NCBI GenBank assembly: GCA_025093985.1
Contig: JACAAK010000003.1
Coordinates: 2,976,001-3,040,000 of the forward strand
Source of the DNA: Calvatia gigantea
Lineage: Eukaryota > Basidiomycota > Agaricomycetes > Agaricales > Lycoperdaceae
DNA length: 64,000 nt
Direction: 5' to 3'
In this document: piece after piece, positions 11,258 through 22,756 of the stretch
Position numbering within the stretch: position 1 is the stretch's first letter
Layout: each line of letters starts with the position of its first letter
Position numbers and translations under genes: made by a program
The notes under the pieces: generated by a model
Seen by the model: only the letters and a program-made list of their open reading frames with translations
Database searches by the model: none
What the model was told of the DNA's origin: nothing

Positions 11258-12021
11258 TCAGTTCCACTTCTTGTATTCCGCTCCTGCAGGCGGTTTGACA
11301 TCCACCTTTCCCTTTTTTACCTCATCCCAATTGGTGCTTAACGTCGTACCCCCACTCTCAGAAAAGCTCTTCATCATCGCACGTCGCGTATCCTCGTCCG
11401 CGTCGGAATAGATCTTCTGGAAGAATGAGTTGAGGGTGCTGTCACCCCCAACATTCGGATCCTCATCGGGATTTTTCTCTTTATCAGATTTGAGTATTTC
11501 ATCAGAAATGCCTTCCCAGTTCTTTCGAGGTCGGGTGGTGGGATTTGTTGTGGTAGGCGGGGCAACATAAGATGAGTTCGCCAATGCTATGGCCGATACT
11601 GTTAGGAAGCCTAGGACGAAGAGCATGGAGGAACTTACGGTCGGGTGCATCACCGACGAGACTACCCCAACGGCCTTGAACAAGTTTCACCAGTGAAACC
11701 TCGATTTTGACCTTGCCGACGAAATAAGTGCTCTTATCTGTGTCGATCTGACCTTTCAGCGGTTGCAGGCTGAGCGATTTCTCGCCATGCGCATAGGTCA
11801 ACTATATGGGATATCAATTGAAGAATTAGCTTTAGTGGACGAGTAACTTGCCTCGCGAGGTTGAAATCCAACCTTGACTTGTTCCGGGTCTGCACCACGG
11901 TCAAAGATGGAGACGATGACTTTTTCGTCTGTTTCGTAATATTCGTGCCTAGGCGCGTAGGTAGATTAAGGTCAGTGATGGTGTTGGCTTTCGATGGACG
12001 GACATACCGAGGAGTGGTCAT
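11258..12021 (-). CDS. SGT1: SGT1-like co-chaperone (CS plus SGS domains only)
   Basis: Hsp90/Skp1 adaptor needed for SCF and kinetochore assembly in yeast. Exons 12008-12021, 11852-11948, 11639-11801 and 11258-11598 give 204 residues. The protein opens MTTPRHEYYETDEKV straight into the CS domain (VSIFDRGADPEQVKVGFQPR, then GKVKIEVSLVK). It continues to the SGS domain with KNWEGISDEILKSDKEKNP, GGDSTLNSFFQKIYSDADED and ESGGTTLSTNWDEVKKGKV. The N-terminal TPR domain of yeast and plant SGT1 is absent. Intron 11802-11851 is GC-AG (gcaagt donor). The start at 12021 is set by phase; an overlapping AUG in another frame at the same exon fails to join. Confidence 0.95.
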
Positions 12022-12353
12022 GGGGGATAGTGTCTGAGATCCAAGAAGTCATTTGGCGGCGTTCTTGTAGGTGTGACTAGAGACGAATTTTCGAGTACAT
12101 TCCATGGACGTAACCTGCGGCTTTCATTCAACATGAATCTATTACTTTATTACAACGTTGGCTACGAGCGCCGGGCTATCTAATATAGACAGCTGCTTCA
12201 CGAGTCCGAGGCTAACCACTACAAGAGGGACGATAAGTAGTCCAATCTAAAAAGACGGCCTAAAGTTCACAGCCACTGGCTCTGGGCTTTGAACATATCA
12301 ATGACGCACTTCATCGGATTGCTGCCACTCCCACCCATACCCACAACCACAAT
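12022..12353. promoter_or_regulatory. Divergent promoter region, SGT1 / GST-like
   Basis: This 332-base gap lies between two divergent starts. No conserved gene or clear core element was recognised. Confidence 0.4.
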
Positions 12354-13652
12354 ATGGCGTCGTCAGAAAACAAGGTTCCCAAAGCTGTTCTATACTACTC
12401 TCCGGCGTCCGTCTGGTCGGCTGTTGGTGAGAGCCATCCGTCACCCTGACTGCAGCAGGGGCTGATCAGATGAATCTAGCTCTCATTGCCTTGTACGTTT
12501 CTCACAGCTAATTAAAGGTAGGATACTAATCTCATCAGGGATGAGAAGGGATACGGCGCAGATGAGGTTGATCTGCGCGTCGTGGACCTCGGTACGCATA
12601 TGCTTAAACTCGTAGGTAAGCTTTGGATGCTTAGCCTTGCATTTTGCAGCGAGTGGGGAGAACTACGATCCTACGTTCCTTCGATTGAATCCCAAGGGTA
12701 CGAGAAATCATGAACTGATGGTGACGACGACAGTAATATTATCCAAGCTACGGTTCCTACATTGGTTGTTCCGTTGCGGGATACACTTTCGGAGGATGTC
12801 GAAAGCCGATACAAGGCAATAACAGACAGTAAGGTCTGTGATTAGAATCCATGTGGCAGCTCCGTAGATACTCAACCACGGAACAGGGAATTGTAGAGTT
12901 CCTTGACAAATCGCGGTCGGTCCGATCTCGTACCAACACGACCTCGCACGCTCCCGCTCCGATGTTAACTCCTGCAACAATCGCGTTCATGGCCACCTCG
13001 AACGAAGTAATTGAACTATTGCACTCCGAGGCGGCGGATCCGAACAACCTATGGTTACTGAATGCGCGTGATCAGGAGGGGTTGCGGAAGCTGTCGTCGT
13101 CGGTGCTGCCATTTTTAAAGGGAAAGGAAAGGGCGCTGTCACAGTTGCTCGAGGAAGCGGGAAATGAGAAAATACATGTATCGGAGAAGACGGTGGGGTT
13201 CTGGAGAGACAAGAGGGAAGGAATTAAAACGTTTCTGGATGTATTTTTGCTCGCCGACAAAGCCGATGCAGAGCTGGGCGGCGAGGACAAGAGCAAGCGA
13301 GAAGCGTATTTTGGGACTGCGCAAAGAGCCTGGGAAGTGGAACTGAAACAAGTTCTTGAAAAATTGGATAAGGTTATAATTGGGTCATATGTGCTGGGTA
13401 TGTGGTGATTTCTCCGGATTGAGGAAATGTCATGATGTGGAAGGCTATGCAACAGGAGACCAGTTCTCGATCGCCGACATTCACCTGATTGCGTGGTTGA
13501 CCAGGATAGCGAAGCTCATAGGTGCAAGTAGCAGCGACAATGGGGAGGTGGTTGTGGGTAGGGTGGGAGGGCCGAGGAAGATGGGAGTGTACTGGGATGT
13601 TGTTCGGGGACGGGAGAGTTGGAAAAAGACATATGAAAAGGGACTGTTATAG
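12354..13652 (+). CDS. Glutathione S-transferase-like protein
   Basis: Probable soluble GST-fold protein of 326 residues. Seven exons: 12354-12426, 12480-12492 (13-base microexon), 12539-12591, 12650-12697, 12748-12833, 12887-13397 and 13456-13652. The N-terminal thioredoxin-like half reads AVLYYSPASVWSAVALIAL, then GENYDPTFLRLNPKA and TVPTLVVP, the cis-Pro region that binds glutathione in GSTs. The C-terminal helical half includes GDQFSIADIHLIAWLTRIA, the usual GST_C signature around the capping Asp. A serine rather than tyrosine sits near the N-terminal active-site loop. It is longer than a typical 210-230 residue GST, with an insert between the domains. The class is not certain. Confidence 0.85.
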
Positions 13653-13750
13653 GAGATCACGTGGAGTGATACTTTTTGAGTTTGGATGTTCCATAGAAAT
13701 GTAGTGGTTTGTAGTACTGACTGTGTTATCGCACACTCACCCCCTTCTCC

Positions 13751-16059
13751 ATGCACTTGTCTCGCAATACGTTCGAGGGTTACGAGAGCTCAGACAGTAC
13801 AGACTGCGACAGACAGGACAACTCTCTATTCCCTCCACGCATCCACCGCTCCTCCCCAGCTTCAACCGCACCCTCCTCACCCCTTCCCTCACGCTCTGCC
13901 TCCCCACAACCCTACACACATCAGTTCTACACCTCTCGTGTCTCCTCTTCTTGCCCATCAGACACAGACGACGAACCAACTTCCCCTCTTCTCTCCTGGA
14001 ACACTTCGAGGAATTCCTGGTGGAGAGAACAACGCGGCCAGTGGTGGCGTGCCCCCCGTCGGCGACGACGGACGGCCTGGCGCATCACCCGCCTCGCGAA
14101 AAAATGGCTCAGGAGCGTTATTCGCCACCCGCTGTTTCCAAGTCAGCCCATCACAATCGTAAGTCCCTTCCCCATCCTCTCTTACACCACCTGACAACTC
14201 GTCTCCATCCAGGTCCTGACCCTGATTTTGCTCTCAATATTCGCGATCCTTTTAACCCTCCTCCTAATCTATATCCTTAATCCAGACAAGGAACCCCTTC
14301 CCTGGCGTGCATACTGCGCATACCCCTCTATATACAACACACACCAACCCCCCCCCACATCTGCACCTTATCCCAACCCTAATAACCCCCCATCCCCCTC
14401 GGTTCCCTTCCCCCCTCCAAACCTCGACCAGTTGCCCCCTGCTGGTATTTTTCTTGGTGTCTTTTCCATAGATTCAGGTTTTGAGCGCCGACAGTTGGTC
14501 CGTTCTACGTGGGCCAGCCATCTCCGGAGTCGCCATGGGGCGGGCAGGGGCGGTGACGGTTTCGGAACCTCACGAACCATCGTTCGATTCGTTGTAGGCC
14601 AGCCACGTAAAGACTGGGAACGGCGAATCAAGTTAGAAATGGAAAGTACGTCCATTATCCTCTTCGTGTTGTGTTTCAACCTCGGCTTATCATCCCGCAA
14701 GTGTACAACGATATTGTCATTCTCCCGATGCAGGAAAATATGAACGATGGCAAATCCCATACCTTCTTCTCTTGGGCCTCCATAAACGCATGGGTACCAC
14801 CTGTATACTTTAACTCGTCCATCCCACCGCCGCGTTTCACATACTCAAATTTTACGTCCTCCCCTCCACCTTTGGCACCTCACGATCCGCGTCTCGCTTG
14901 GCAGGATCGCTCTCCTAATCCAAAACCCTGGGTGCGGCCAGATTATGTCGTTAAAGTTGATGACGACTCTTTCGTCATGCTTGCAGAACTTGAAGCTCGC
15001 CTGCGAGTGGAGCTCCATACAAAATATGAAGACCATCGCCGTTCAATTTCCTTCGCACGTGCTGCTATAAAAAATCCTTCTGTCGTTGCAGGTGGCGTCA
15101 CTACTGTAATCGACGCCAATGCCGGTCCCAACGCCATGACCGGTCCACGGACACCAATTCAATTGACTGACAGTGATCCCCTGATATATTGGGGTTACCT
15201 GGTAACGAATAAGTATCATCAGTTTATGGCAGGAGAGATGTATGGTCTTAGTTGGACGCTGGTGGACTGGGTAGCTAAAGATCCCACGGTCAAGACGATG
15301 GCCAAGGGCGCAGAGGACAAGCAGACAGCCAAGTGGATGCGTATACATCCGAGGCACAAGGAGATCAGATGGACAAGCGAACGGTGTTGGATATATGATC
15401 ACCCAAGGTCCGGCACGGTGTAAGTTACATCAATTGGATCAAGTAAATGCAGTACATCAGTGCTGATATTTTTTTTTTTCACTTAGTTACGCCCACGGCT
15501 TCCTTTTCCCGTCGGAGGTGACACGCGTGAAGCGGCAAATTCACGAATCATACGGTGATAACGCGCAAAAGGTGCTGAGGGATATGATTCCGCCTGCTGT
15601 GAATGGAATCACCGCGACCCCAACCGACTGGGCACATTCGAGCGTGTCCACTTTTGGTGTCAGGTACTCCCCTCCTCTCCCCGATTTGTCGACTTCGTAC
15701 AGCGTGGAGGCGTTGGTGGAGGGCAGCGAAATGTCGGTCCTGCGTGAAGGTGTGTGTTTCTCCTAACTTACATTTTCAACCAAAAACTCAGCATAATATC
15801 CATCCAGGGAGCGCAATGGCACCTGAGTATGCATGGGCGCATCGTGAAGGTAGAAGGAATCGATATGAAGGTAAACGGGTGGGCGGAACAGGTCGTCGTG
15901 CATTTCATAAAGAAGCACATGTGGTTTTTGGAAACGGCGTTGGCTCTTCTAGGCGGCGACGAGCGGTCGGACCACGACATATTCGAGGATCACGAAGCGG
16001 GCGGAATGGCGGGAGATGCCTCTCCATGGCATGTTGTGCAGCAAGTTGCACCGTGGTAG
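13751..16059 (+). CDS. Glycosyltransferase family 31-like, type II membrane protein
   Basis: Predicted Golgi galactosyl-type transferase of 691 residues. Exons: 13751-14158, 14213-14645, 14702-15419, 15487-15751 and 15808-16059. A Ser-rich cytosolic segment with a basic patch (RRAPRRRRRT-like) precedes one membrane anchor, VLTLILLSIFAILLTLLLIY. A Pro-rich stem follows. The catalytic part carries RQLVRSTWASH, YNDIVILPMQENMNDGKS and the metal-binding DxD element DYVVKVDDDSFV, all typical of GT31. The 3' splice join at 15751/15808 uses the second of two overlapping GT donors; the first leads into an unlikely frame. It is convergent with the next gene. Confidence 0.88.
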
Positions 16060-16469
16060 GGGACGAATTCAACTTGCGCTGGCCGTCCTTCCTTAACCCC
16101 TTCTTTTCGTGGTTCTCTGAGGGTGAATTTAGATTTGGCGGCCGTATGAGGGTGATGCATTGTATTTAAAACCCTTTTCTTGTCGATCCTTTTCTTTGTT
16201 CTTTTCCTTGAGTATCTTAACCATAACTATTCTTCCTGCTTTGGTTTCCATTCGTTTCCATCCTTGCATTTCTCTACCCATGTTGATCTCTGGACATGTT
16301 CTTGTCTGCAGCTTTGCATGATCTTTCCACCATCCACTTACTCCACGCATTCGTTCATTCGTACAATCTCTGTTGATATATATCCAGGGACCAATCAATA
16401 ATAACATGGCATGCATAATACAAAGCAGCCTAACCAAGTCCAAGTGCAAAACACAGAATTTTTTTTAAT
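16060..16469. other. Convergent 3' flanks, nothing else seen
   Basis: This 410-base gap lies between two converging genes. It is T-rich on the plus strand and should hold both 3' UTRs. Confidence 0.4.
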
Positions 16470-18264
16470 CTAGGGCAAGAAAATGTGATCGCCACTTCCA
16501 ACAGGGATCACCGGGGGCGAACCGACAGGGACATCATGGTAGCCTTCCAATGCACTTCCAGGGCCAGTATGTCGCCCATACAACTCAGTGGACGAAGTTA
16601 GCGGAGTACTGGACTGATACCGTGAAAGTACGGCGCGCAGAATCACAGGTTCCCAGTGCCTAAACCATTCTCCTTCACGTTCGCCAATCAGTTTGTGTGG
16701 ACCTTGTGGCGTTTGGAGGATCCTTGATGCTGGGAGGTTTGCGGGAATTGACTGAGGGTATGAAATAGGAGAGTTGGGTATAGTGGAGGCTGCGATAGAC
16801 GTAGAGGCGAGTGTGGAAGGACCTGCGATATCTTCATATGAAGGTAGCTCAGAACTTCCGCTGTTTCGATTCGTATTGGGTGCAAGAGGCACCCATCGTT
16901 TCAAAGCGTATGCGCCTCCGCAAACTTCCCACCTCCCACCCCCTCTTGGGTGGAACCGCTTGAACAACCAGATAAAAGGGAAAATGAAAAGTATGATCGA
17001 AAGGAACTTCAACCACCACTTCGACAACGCTCGTGAAAGCCCATTCGAAGGCCGAATGTAAACCTTGGAATTTACAGGTGTGAATGTCACTTCGATATCC
17101 CCGTGATAAGGCGCCAGAGCAATGGTCGAGCGGATAGCTAGTTCCAGTTGTGCTATATCCCATCCATAGAGGACCTTTGTGTACACGAACTCCTTGAGCA
17201 ATTTCGGGCTCACACAATATTCGTCCGCCCATTGTCTGACGGTTTTACTACTCCTGAGGACGTCGCGTGAGGTTGGGTTTGTGACATTCCAGTTGTTTAT
17301 ACCAGACACCCAGGGAGGAAGACCCCTGCGAGTGCGCTCCTTGACCCATTGGTCATATTCCTTACATCCTTGTCGTGTAGCTTGTCGGCGGTGGGTCTGG
17401 GGGAGGGTGGAGGACTGGAGGGGAAGGTCTTCACCGGGGAGGGACACACCAGGCGCAGAGCCAGCGGATTCGACTTCCCTGATCATCTTGCCACGGTAGA
17501 CAGGTTCATTGTCTGCTACGGACCATTGGATCGGTGAGAGGTCGTCGTGAGAGTCGTCGCCTTGTTGCTCTCCAGGTTGTCCTGTGCGAGTTTTAGCATC
17601 CACGGGCACAGGTGCTGGGGAAGGGAGTGGTCTGATAGGGAGAGGGAGAAGGCGGTGTAATGTCGATGTGGAAATCAAAATCTGTTATGCGCTCTGTGTA
17701 GGCCTCAGTTCGTGTCGAGGTGCCCCCATAATGGTTGTGGTTGTGGTTGTGATTATGATGGTGGTGGTTATCGTATCCAGACACCCAGCGGTACCGCGTT
17801 TCATTGTGGGTTCCTCGGCAGTGGATCCGATAACCTGGAGGACGCTGGGACGCCTGGGTCAACAGAAAGCGGTACAGAGCTTCACCTGTTAATTAACGCG
17901 GGATCTCAATGTTTCGTTGCGGGGGTGAGTGTGTGTGTGTGCGTGTGCACTGACCATCAGTATTCAAGTGGATATCATGCGACACGACATCGCCGCGCCC
18001 AACTTCGAACCACTCGGCTTCATAGGGGGTAAACGCTGGTGGAGGGCCAAGAGGCTCCTGAGGATTAGGAAACACGATATCAGGATAATTTCTGCTTGCG
18101 TCTCCTAATAACCTGTCCTGTTCGCTTGTATCATCGGTTTCCTCGTATTCATGCAGTCGGGTGTTGGAAGGGCCAGCGACGCCTTGTCGTTGCATGGTGT
18201 GATCGTTTTCACGAACGGCCTCGACGCCTTTGGGACCATGCCCAGAGTCGGGTTCTATGATCAT
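16470..18264 (-). CDS. Conserved fungal membrane protein of unknown function
   Basis: I do not know the function. Exon 1 is 17955-18264 and exon 2 starts at 17885. They encode an acidic N-terminus, then EALYRFLLTQASQRPPGYRI and RYRWVSGYDN. A His/Asn repeat follows, then TERITDFDFHIDIT. The downstream frame gives WSVADNEPVYRGKMIREVE and CKEYDQWVKERTRRGLPPWV. One membrane helix, LSIILFIFPFIWLFKRF, precedes a Ser/Pro-rich tail ending at 16470. The two halves are in different frames and must join between about 17593 and 17678. No intron of normal size fits, and the shift needed is +1, as at other sites in this window. The linker is Pro/Ser-rich, so the exact join cannot be fixed by eye. Confidence 0.72.
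17718..17775 (-). repeat. In-frame His/Asn microsatellite
   Basis: The repeated cac/aac codons encode a tract of four His then alternating Asn-His, inside the unknown membrane protein. A (GT)n run lies nearby in its first intron (about 17925-17950). Confidence 0.85.
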
Positions 18265-19976
18265 TCTACGCCGTATGTTGGGCGGGTGTTATCGATGTTT
18301 AAGGTTGAAACGGTGAATGACGGATGGGCTGTGCCGCGTTCAAGGGGCTAACGTGTCCATCAAAACCGCAGTCCTGGGAAGCCGGCGCGTTTGATTCCGG
18401 ACCTTGATCTTGCTTACCTTTGACAGACCTCAATGGCATCCTGCACACATGGATTTATGTCATACCTACGTGTTCGATGGGAAGTGAACGTGTTTCTTTC
18501 AACCTGCTGGGCGGCCCAGAAGTAAGAACCAAAAATACAGCTGATGGGTGGTGTTGGTACTCTTCCAGAATCCACATTAAAGAATCAGGAATAGGCGCAG
18601 ATCTGGCTTGTCTAACAACAGTAAACCAGGTAAGCACTCCATGTAATTTAAGCAAGGTTTGGGTCAAAATGCGTTTGCGAGCCAGGTCAAACCATAAAGG
18701 ATATCGCCTTCACCTGTGGCGTTGGTTGAGGGGAAAGGGCGGGATGAAGGTCATTGATTCTGGACTGTACTGACCCCTCAACTTGATATGGGGTTACTTC
18801 CTACAACTGGTCTCAAGCGCTAAATAGTATCCCAAAGTGGCTCTTCCACTTGGGTCATCAGTCACGGTGGTGCTTTGCTGAGAGAAGGGAAACATTGAAC
18901 CCACTGGAAATTGGGCGCACACATTTATGGACATTGGGATGACAGTTGTGTGGGTGTGTTAGAGTGACAACGCCACTCGAGAAGCAAGGCGAATTAGCCA
19001 CGCAATTGATCCTGTATACGTGTACAGTATGTACTCAACGATTATTATGAATAGGAGTAATCAACGTTGTGACAGTTGCTTCTTGCAGTCAATCAGAAAT
19101 ACCGTAATTCTCAAATCGATTATGACGGAAGAAGCAGAACATGTAAAATGTGGTAAACAGTACAGCTTGCGGTGTGAGTATATATTGCAGGGGGATGTAT
19201 ATATTACGCGAGTTGACACAGATCCCCGTCATGTTCCCTCCTCATACGACCTGGGTGTGTGTGGTATCTGGGCTTTGCAATTGGTTTCCTTTCTGCTTTG
19301 ACAGGATATCCATATGTCCGGAAATCATCAGACCTCTCCAGTAACTACCATTGCAACTTGCATCCTCAATGATCTTAATTCGGCTACGGGCTACATTCGT
19401 ATGGGAAGTTGCAACCACCTAGCTGATAGACTCCGACTGGCTGGGAGCGTCGCCAGACTGCGTGGAGTTTCGACTGCTATCGATTCATATGAATGGGAGG
19501 GATCGGGAGCTTTCCAAGTGTTGCGCAGGAGTTATAATCAGACGGTAGTCAAGCTTAGAACTGTTAGATGATTACGCGGCAATTTCAAGATCGGTAGAAC
19601 GGTATGTGCCCCCGGGCGGCGTCTCGTTCTCTGACAGATGTTGACCGGTGGTGGCAATGGAACGGCCACATTTCGCCGTTGGTATACAGAGTTAACGAGC
19701 GCCCAGTGAAGGGGTGGTGGGTTGGAAGGGAAACCCTGGAGAAGAGTGATTCTGATTGGGGGATAGGAAAAAGCTTAGAAGACGAAGTATAACAAGTACG
19801 CCTTTGTTGCGCTGCTTCGTCTTCGTTGGGAGATGACGATGAAGAGTGTGTGACAGTGACCGAAAAAGGTGCGGCGAGAACCAAATTGGGTAAGTGTGTG
19901 ACGTGATAAGGTAAAGCGGAGGGTTAGTTGAGTTGAAGGGAGCCATGATGCGCCGGGCAATCCACCTTTGCTAGCA
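18265..19976. other. 1.7 kb intergenic region; one possible coding segment
   Basis: The region is mostly featureless. On the minus strand 18455-18690 is open for about 78 codons. It reads RYPLWFDLARKRILTQTLLK and SLMWILEEYQHHPSAVFLVL, which looks more protein-like than chance, but I recognise no family and no start. It could be a remnant, an exon of an unseen gene or chance. The final part should be the promoter of the gene starting at 19977. Confidence 0.25.
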
Positions 19977-21665
19977 ATGTCCTCTTCCCTCTCATCCACA
20001 ACCGTTGCCGCGTGAGTTATCTGCCCTGCCCTGCCCAGTCCTCTCACATTCTGTCATCCAGATCACCTTCTCCACTTTCTTCTTCTGATTCCCCGTCTTC
20101 CACGCTTTCCCCGCTTCTGACTTCCACACAAATGTCTGCAGCAGACCCTCCCTCTTCCTCAACCACCGCTATCACTACCACATCTTCATCCCCTACCATG
20201 CCTCCACCTTCCTCAACTTCAACCAGGACATCCACAAGCACGTCCACCACCTCCATCTCCACCTCCACCACCTCTACTTCCACGTCGGAGACTACAGAAC
20301 CCCCAACCACTTCCACTACTTCAACACCTGACCCTCCTCCGACATCTACTTCTTCTCAGTCCCCAGAACCGACCACCTCCGACTTTCCATCAACGACCTC
20401 AACACCCTTCACACGCCGCCCTACTCCAACGTAGGTTTCCACCACAAATAACATACGTTGTTTATCGATGTCACTCAATATGTCATTTCCCCTCGCCTAG
20501 AAAAACACTCCCATCGATAGTTTTTGTCAGCACAACCGATAACCGCGGCTTTCCCTCTTCCACCGCTCCCCCTGCAATCACCTCCACCTTCACTTCAACT
20601 GGGACAGACGGCGGCCTCGTGACTGTCACTGAAGTTATTGCCAATCCTACCCTCATTCCAAACACCGCACGTTCCAAAGGCAATGGGTGAGCTTTTATGC
20701 TACCACTCGGCATTCCTACAATTTTAATACTTCGTACTTGAATTTAGTTTCTTCGGCAATACCGGTGCGGTTGCCGCAGTTTTCGTCCTCGTAGGTCTCG
20801 CAGCGGCCTCAATAGCCCTTTGGATTCTCTTTGCTGTCCGCAGGCGCCGGCGTCAACGCCAAATTGAACGCGAGACTGCCGTCGCCGCTTTGCAGGCTGC
20901 TGCAGCACATCGATCACCACTCGACGACGATGATGACCCTCACCAACCCCACATGAGTGCTTCCATCCTCGAAATGTCACAACGCAGGTCTAGCTCTGGA
21001 CTTGCTTCCAACTTTATGGACCCGAGGTTGTCGTACCATGATGATCCAGATCACCCGGATGCTTTTAACCCTTATTCTGACTTTGGCTATCCCCCACCTG
21101 GGCCATTAGCCCCCAATGCCTCCAGAGATGGATATGCCACTGCACGCACAAATTCACCACCTGTTGCTTATTTCAACAGTACCCCTTATGATCGCAGTCG
21201 AAAGGCGAGTGGTGGAAGTCTGGGAAGCGCTAGCGGTGTGATGGGCAATCACTCAGCCACACATAGCGGCGCAAGCTATGAGCCGCTACTGGCCTCCTAT
21301 TATAGACAGAACGGTGGAAGTGGGCCACAATCTAGTTCACCAGTGCTGGCGTCTCCCCCTGCTGCAGCGGTATCACCTCACGTTACACCTGCATACTCTT
21401 CTCCAGGACATGGACAAACACCTCTTCTAGATGATCGGGAACCGGTGGAAGGCCAGTCAGTTCTGACCGCTGAGACAACGGACGATAGGTTGGACCCTGG
21501 ATTGCGGCAACGCCAGAAAGAAGCTGAAAGTGCATCAATGAAAGATCTGAGGGACGATGAGGATTATTCACGACCTGTGCTTGGGGTACGTCTCCCTTGT
21601 TAGCTTTGTATATTTGACGTTAACTACCTTTGAATTTCAAATTTCAGGTTCGAAACTTGCCCTGA
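19977..21665 (+). CDS. S/T-rich single-pass membrane protein (paralogue 1)
   Basis: Probable cell-surface, mucin-like protein of 481 residues; function unknown. Exons: 19977-20011, 20062-20430, 20501-20686, 20748-21585 and 21648-21665. About 190 Ser/Thr/Pro-rich residues, likely O-mannosylated, precede STAPPAITSTFTSTG and TEVIANPT. One membrane helix follows, GAVAAVFVLVGLAAASIALW, then a stop-transfer RRRRRQRQ. The roughly 270-residue Ser/Pro/Gly-rich cytosolic tail has acidic stretches. The last exon adds only VRNLP. No cleavable signal peptide is visible, so the helix may act as a signal anchor. It shares the GFFGN-TM-Arg block and exon layout with the gene at 24714-26643. Confidence 0.8.
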
Positions 21666-22756
21666 GTACAGCTCACAAAATTGAATCTTCCAACCTATGC
21701 TCCTCATCCATAAAATTCGATACATCACGCACCCCACATCGAGTCTTTTCATGACTGCCTTTTTTGACATTTCATTGGACTTCAAAATTGGACGGAAACG
21801 GACCGCATCGCCATTTTCACGACGGCCTTCTCTCTCCGAGTATTCTTCATGGACCCTACCTAGTGCCTTTGTTCGTTCTGCATCCCATTCTCGTCTATAC
21901 ATATGTATACATTTTTTATTTAGTGTAGTTAGTGTTCCGTTACAGGCCTTATTGATCCGTCAGCAAATGTGCACCCTACATTGATTTCATTTCGCTTATG
22001 GAACGTAAGAGTATTCAAACGGCGAAACTGGCTTTGTGTGGGAAAGTGTTGGCCCTTGTGGACCTTCCTGCGTCATGCAGTCAGTGCGGTGTCATGCCCC
22101 ACGCTCTCTTGGACCTCCTGGCACCATTCACCTGAACATGCTCCTTTTAAGCACGGGTTGGCCGACGGCGATCGTGGCAGCACTATGGCGTTTCATATGG
22201 AACTTTGGCTTCGGGATCGATCCAAGGGATCTCCTTTAAATGTGTGGTCGACCCCAACTGCACTCCGCGTGTATGTTGAAGCTGGCTCTACTGGATATCT
22301 ATACGGCGGGAAATGAGTTTGCTTTCTCCACCACCTGTGTGTTTAGCTGGTTTCAGCCGTAACATGCTATCTCAACATTGGATACTCCCCATATAAATGT
22401 CCATGAGAAATACCCAAGGTCACCGGACTCTGCCACAGGATATATGCGGCATCCTAGACTACCTCCCTAATGGCTTTTCACGAGGAGCACTCTGCCGTTT
22501 TCCCAGTGTGAAAATCCATGTCAAAAAGGGGATGGATGATAACTATCCCTTCTCCCAGCAATGTTATATCTCGTCCGCTATAGGCTCAACTTATACCTCC
22601 CACCTTTCACTCTCCCCCCACCACATTCAAGCCTGGACAGAAACATCCCTTTTTCTATATAGCACCACACAAGTGTTCCCGGCATTTTTTATCGTTCACA
22701 AAATCTCAAATCTGCAACACAAACATCGTAACTCCATTTTTTTGAATTCCCCGTAT
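21666..22756. other. Intergenic region upstream of isochorismatase-like gene
   Basis: This 1.1 kb gap has no recognised gene. An open plus frame around 22025-22239 is not family-like. The 3' end should contain the next gene's promoter. Confidence 0.35.
22655..22661 (+). promoter_or_regulatory. TATA-like element
   Basis: The sequence tctatata lies about 96 bases upstream of the ATG at 22757, with pyrimidine-rich sequence around it. A plausible core promoter element, by position only. Confidence 0.35.

Noticed and set aside
20044..20316. Val/Glu-rich minus-strand open frame
   Set aside because: Antisense of the Ser/Thr repeats in the membrane protein at 19977; a composition artefact.
22025..22316. 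Plus-strand open frames with Cys/Trp-rich text
   Set aside because: No homologous wording, no splice context; likely chance.
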